From the NCBI GenBank assembly GCA_012103255.1, contig WLXD01000001.1, positions 806,001 to 870,000 of the forward strand: a DNA stretch of 64,000 bases, written 5' to 3'. Shown one piece after another: positions 62,440 through 64,000 of this stretch. The position numbers and the translations under genes are program-made. The notes under the pieces were generated by a model. The model was not told the DNA's origin. It saw only the letters and a list, made by a program, of their open reading frames with translations, and made no database searches. Numbering within the stretch: the first letter of the stretch is position 1; each line of letters opens with the position of its first letter. Origin of the DNA: Acidobacteriota bacterium. GTDB taxonomy: Bacteria; Acidobacteriota; UBA890; WLXD01.

Positions 62440-64000
62440 ATGAAGTTGTTTGTGCGTTCGCTGTTCGTGCTCCTGCTGATCGCGGCCGTCGCGTCGCTGC
62501 CCGGCAATCTGGCCGTAGCGCAGGAAGAGGATTCTGAGGAAGCCGAGGGTCCGGATGTGGCGGCGCAGGTCGCTGGCCTTTCGTGGCGCGGGATTGGGCC
62601 GGCCTTCATGTCGGGTCGCATCTCGGACATCCAGGTGCATCCTGACGACAAGTACACGTGGCTCGTGTCGGTGGCGTCGGGCGGGCTCTGGAAGACGACG
62701 AACGGCGGTATCCACTGGAAGCCGGTTTTTGATCGATACGGCTCCTACTCGGTGGGCACAGTGACGATCGATCCAAACAACCCGCTGACCGTCTGGGTGG
62801 GCACTGGGGAGAACAACAGCCAGCGCTCGGTGGCCTACGGCGACGGCATCTACAAGTCGGTAGACGGCGGCGAGTCGTTTACCAAGATGGGGCTCGAAGA
62901 CTCCGAACATATCGCGCGCATCATCGTGCACCCTGAGGACTCGAACACGGTCTATGTCGCGGCGCAGGGGCCGCTATGGCGTGAGGGCGGCGATCGCGGC
63001 GTCTACGTGACCGGCGACGGCGGTGCCAACTGGAGCAAGATTCTCGAGATCAGCGACAACACGGGCGTGACCGATCTCGTGATCGACCCGCGTGACCCCG
63101 ACGTGATGTTTGCAGCGGCGTACCAGCGTCGCCGGCACCAGTGGACGTTGCTCGATGGCGGCCCGGAGGCTGGCATCTACAAGACCACCGATGGCGGCGA
63201 AAACTGGAACAGGCTCAGCCGCGGCCTCCCCAATGGCGATGTCGGCCGTATCGCGCTCGCGATCTCGCCGCAGCGGCCGGACGTTGTGTACTCGCTCATC
63301 GACGCAGCCGAGGGCCGTGGCACCTACGTGTCAATGGACGGTGGTGCCACCTGGACCAAGCGCAGCAGCTACGTGTCGGGTAGCCCGCAGTACTACCAGG
63401 AACTGATCGTCGATCCGCACGAGTTCGATCGCGTGTACTCGATGGACACGTTCGCGCAGGTGACCGAGGACGGCGGGCGCACATGGAACGCGGTGGGTGA
63501 GCAGGACAAGCACATCGACAACCATGCACTGTGGATCGATCCGGATGATGCCCGTCACCATCTCAACGGCAATGACGGTGGTCTGTACGAGAGCTTCGAT
63601 AGCGGCCAGACCTGGCGCTTCATCCCGAATCTGCCGATCACGCAGTATTACAAGATCGGTGTCGGCAACGACGCGCCCTTCTACACGGTCTGTGGCGGCA
63701 CTCAGGACAACGCCACGCACTGTGGCCCGGCCCGCACCGACACGATCAACGGCGGACGCGACGCCGACTGGTACGTGCCGGTCTTTGGTGACGGCTTCGA
63801 TCCGGTGATCGATCCCACCAACTCCGACATCATCTACGCGCAGTGGCAGCACGGCGGACTGGTTCGCTACGACGACAAGACGGGCGAGAGCATCGACATC
63901 AAGCCGCGCGAGGCGGCCGACGGTCCGCCCCTGCGCTGGAACTGGGATGCGGCGATCATCATCAGCCCGCACGACCACGAGCGGATCTACTTCGGCGCGC
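62440..64000 (+). CDS. exported sortilin/VPS10-like BNR-propeller protein (runs off the window)
   Basis: At least 520 residues, open to the window end. The start ATG at 62440 has GGAG about 9 bases upstream; signal peptide KLFVRSLFVLLLIAAVASLPGNLAVAQ. The propeller begins at once with KTTNGGIHWKPV, and Asp-boxes follow (KSVDGGESFTK, TGDGGANWSK, KTTDGGENWNR, SMDGGATWTK, TEDGGRTWNA, SFDSGQTWRF). It is the third member of this family in the window and the closest in layout to the 11505 protein. It is divergent from the histidine kinase, with 172 bases between the starts. Confidence 0.85.
   Translation, partial: MKLFVRSLFVLLLIAAVASLPGNLAVAQEEDSEEAEGPDVAAQVAGLSWRGIGPAFMSGRISDIQVHPDDKYTWLVSVASGGLWKTTNGGIHWKPVFDRYGSYSVGTVTIDPNNPLTVWVGTGENNSQRSVAYGDGIYKSVDGGESFTKMGLEDSEHIARIIVHPEDSNTVYVAAQGPLWREGGDRGVYVTGDGGANWSKILEISDNTGVTDLVIDPRDPDVMFAAAYQRRRHQWTLLDGGPEAGIYKTTDGGENWNRLSRGLPNGDVGRIALAISPQRPDVVYSLIDAAEGRGTYVSMDGGATWTKRSSYVSGSPQYYQELIVDPHEFDRVYSMDTFAQVTEDGGRTWNAVGEQDKHIDNHALWIDPDDARHHLNGNDGGLYESFDSGQTWRFIPNLPITQYYKIGVGNDAPFYTVCGGTQDNATHCGPARTDTINGGRDADWYVPVFGDGFDPVIDPTNSDIIYAQWQHGGLVRYDDKTGESIDIKPREAADGPPLRWNWDAAIIISPHDHERIYFGA

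Overview
The window is GC-rich and densely coded on both strands. The gene content points to an Acidobacteriota chromosome, most like the Vicinamibacteria; this is inferred from family content, not from a marker gene. There are four MacB/FtsX-type orphan permeases of the ADOP kind, three PadR regulators next to three of them, three large sortilin/BNR-propeller exported proteins, Tat-exported Gfo/Idh/MocA and TIM-barrel proteins, and many signal peptides ending in A-Q. No rRNA, phage, IS element or CRISPR array is visible; there is one tRNA-Glu.

Layout. 1-2.6 kb (minus): the N-terminal part of an NAD-type isocitrate dehydrogenase and an ABC exporter, divergent from a PadR-ADOP pair (2.7-5.8 kb) across a perfect 10-bp-arm palindrome. 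5.8-16.9 kb: DUF3500-type protein, amidohydrolase, phosphatidylcholine synthase-like enzyme, Na+/solute symporter, sortilin-like protein, PQQ-type propeller and a small exported protein. 16.9-17.4 kb: a gene-free stretch with a strongly structured RNA, a 14-codon ORF behind a near-perfect Shine-Dalgarno, and a strong terminator, just before a lipid kinase. 18.3-19.8 kb: 3-methyladenine DNA glycosylase and a PAP2 gene broken by a 23-bp tandem duplication. 19.9-24.6 kb: RRM protein, then an ECF sigma / membrane protein / CnrX-like periplasmic protein operon followed by an ADOP permease. 24.7-32.4 kb: exported propeller protein, then two PadR/ADOP modules arranged back to back, and an orphan zinc-finger membrane protein.

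32.5-42.1 kb: SUMF1-type protein, Tat oxidoreductase, Tat TIM-barrel protein, Ntn-hydrolase acylase, LanC-like lipoprotein and a second sortilin-like protein, all on plus. 42.1-46.6 kb: heme A synthase, a membrane sulfatase-like enzyme, a small DPGTGS membrane protein and a two-domain methyltransferase whose 5' end is broken by a 22-bp tandem duplication. 46.6-49 kb (minus): Tat-exported protein, TsdA-like diheme cytochrome and an exported protein whose signal peptide is split by a run of 13 C. 49.2-57.6 kb: polytopic GT-C-like protein, aminotransferase, ABC ATPase and an ABC permease fused to an M1 peptidase. 57.7-64 kb: tRNA-Glu, lipoprotein, NarL-type regulator with a propeller histidine kinase, and the start of a third sortilin-like protein.

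The points most worth a second look are the structured RNA/micro-ORF at 17.17-17.37 kb, the three frame-breaking repeats, the ECF-CnrX-like-ADOP group and the LanC-like lipoprotein with an altered metal site.
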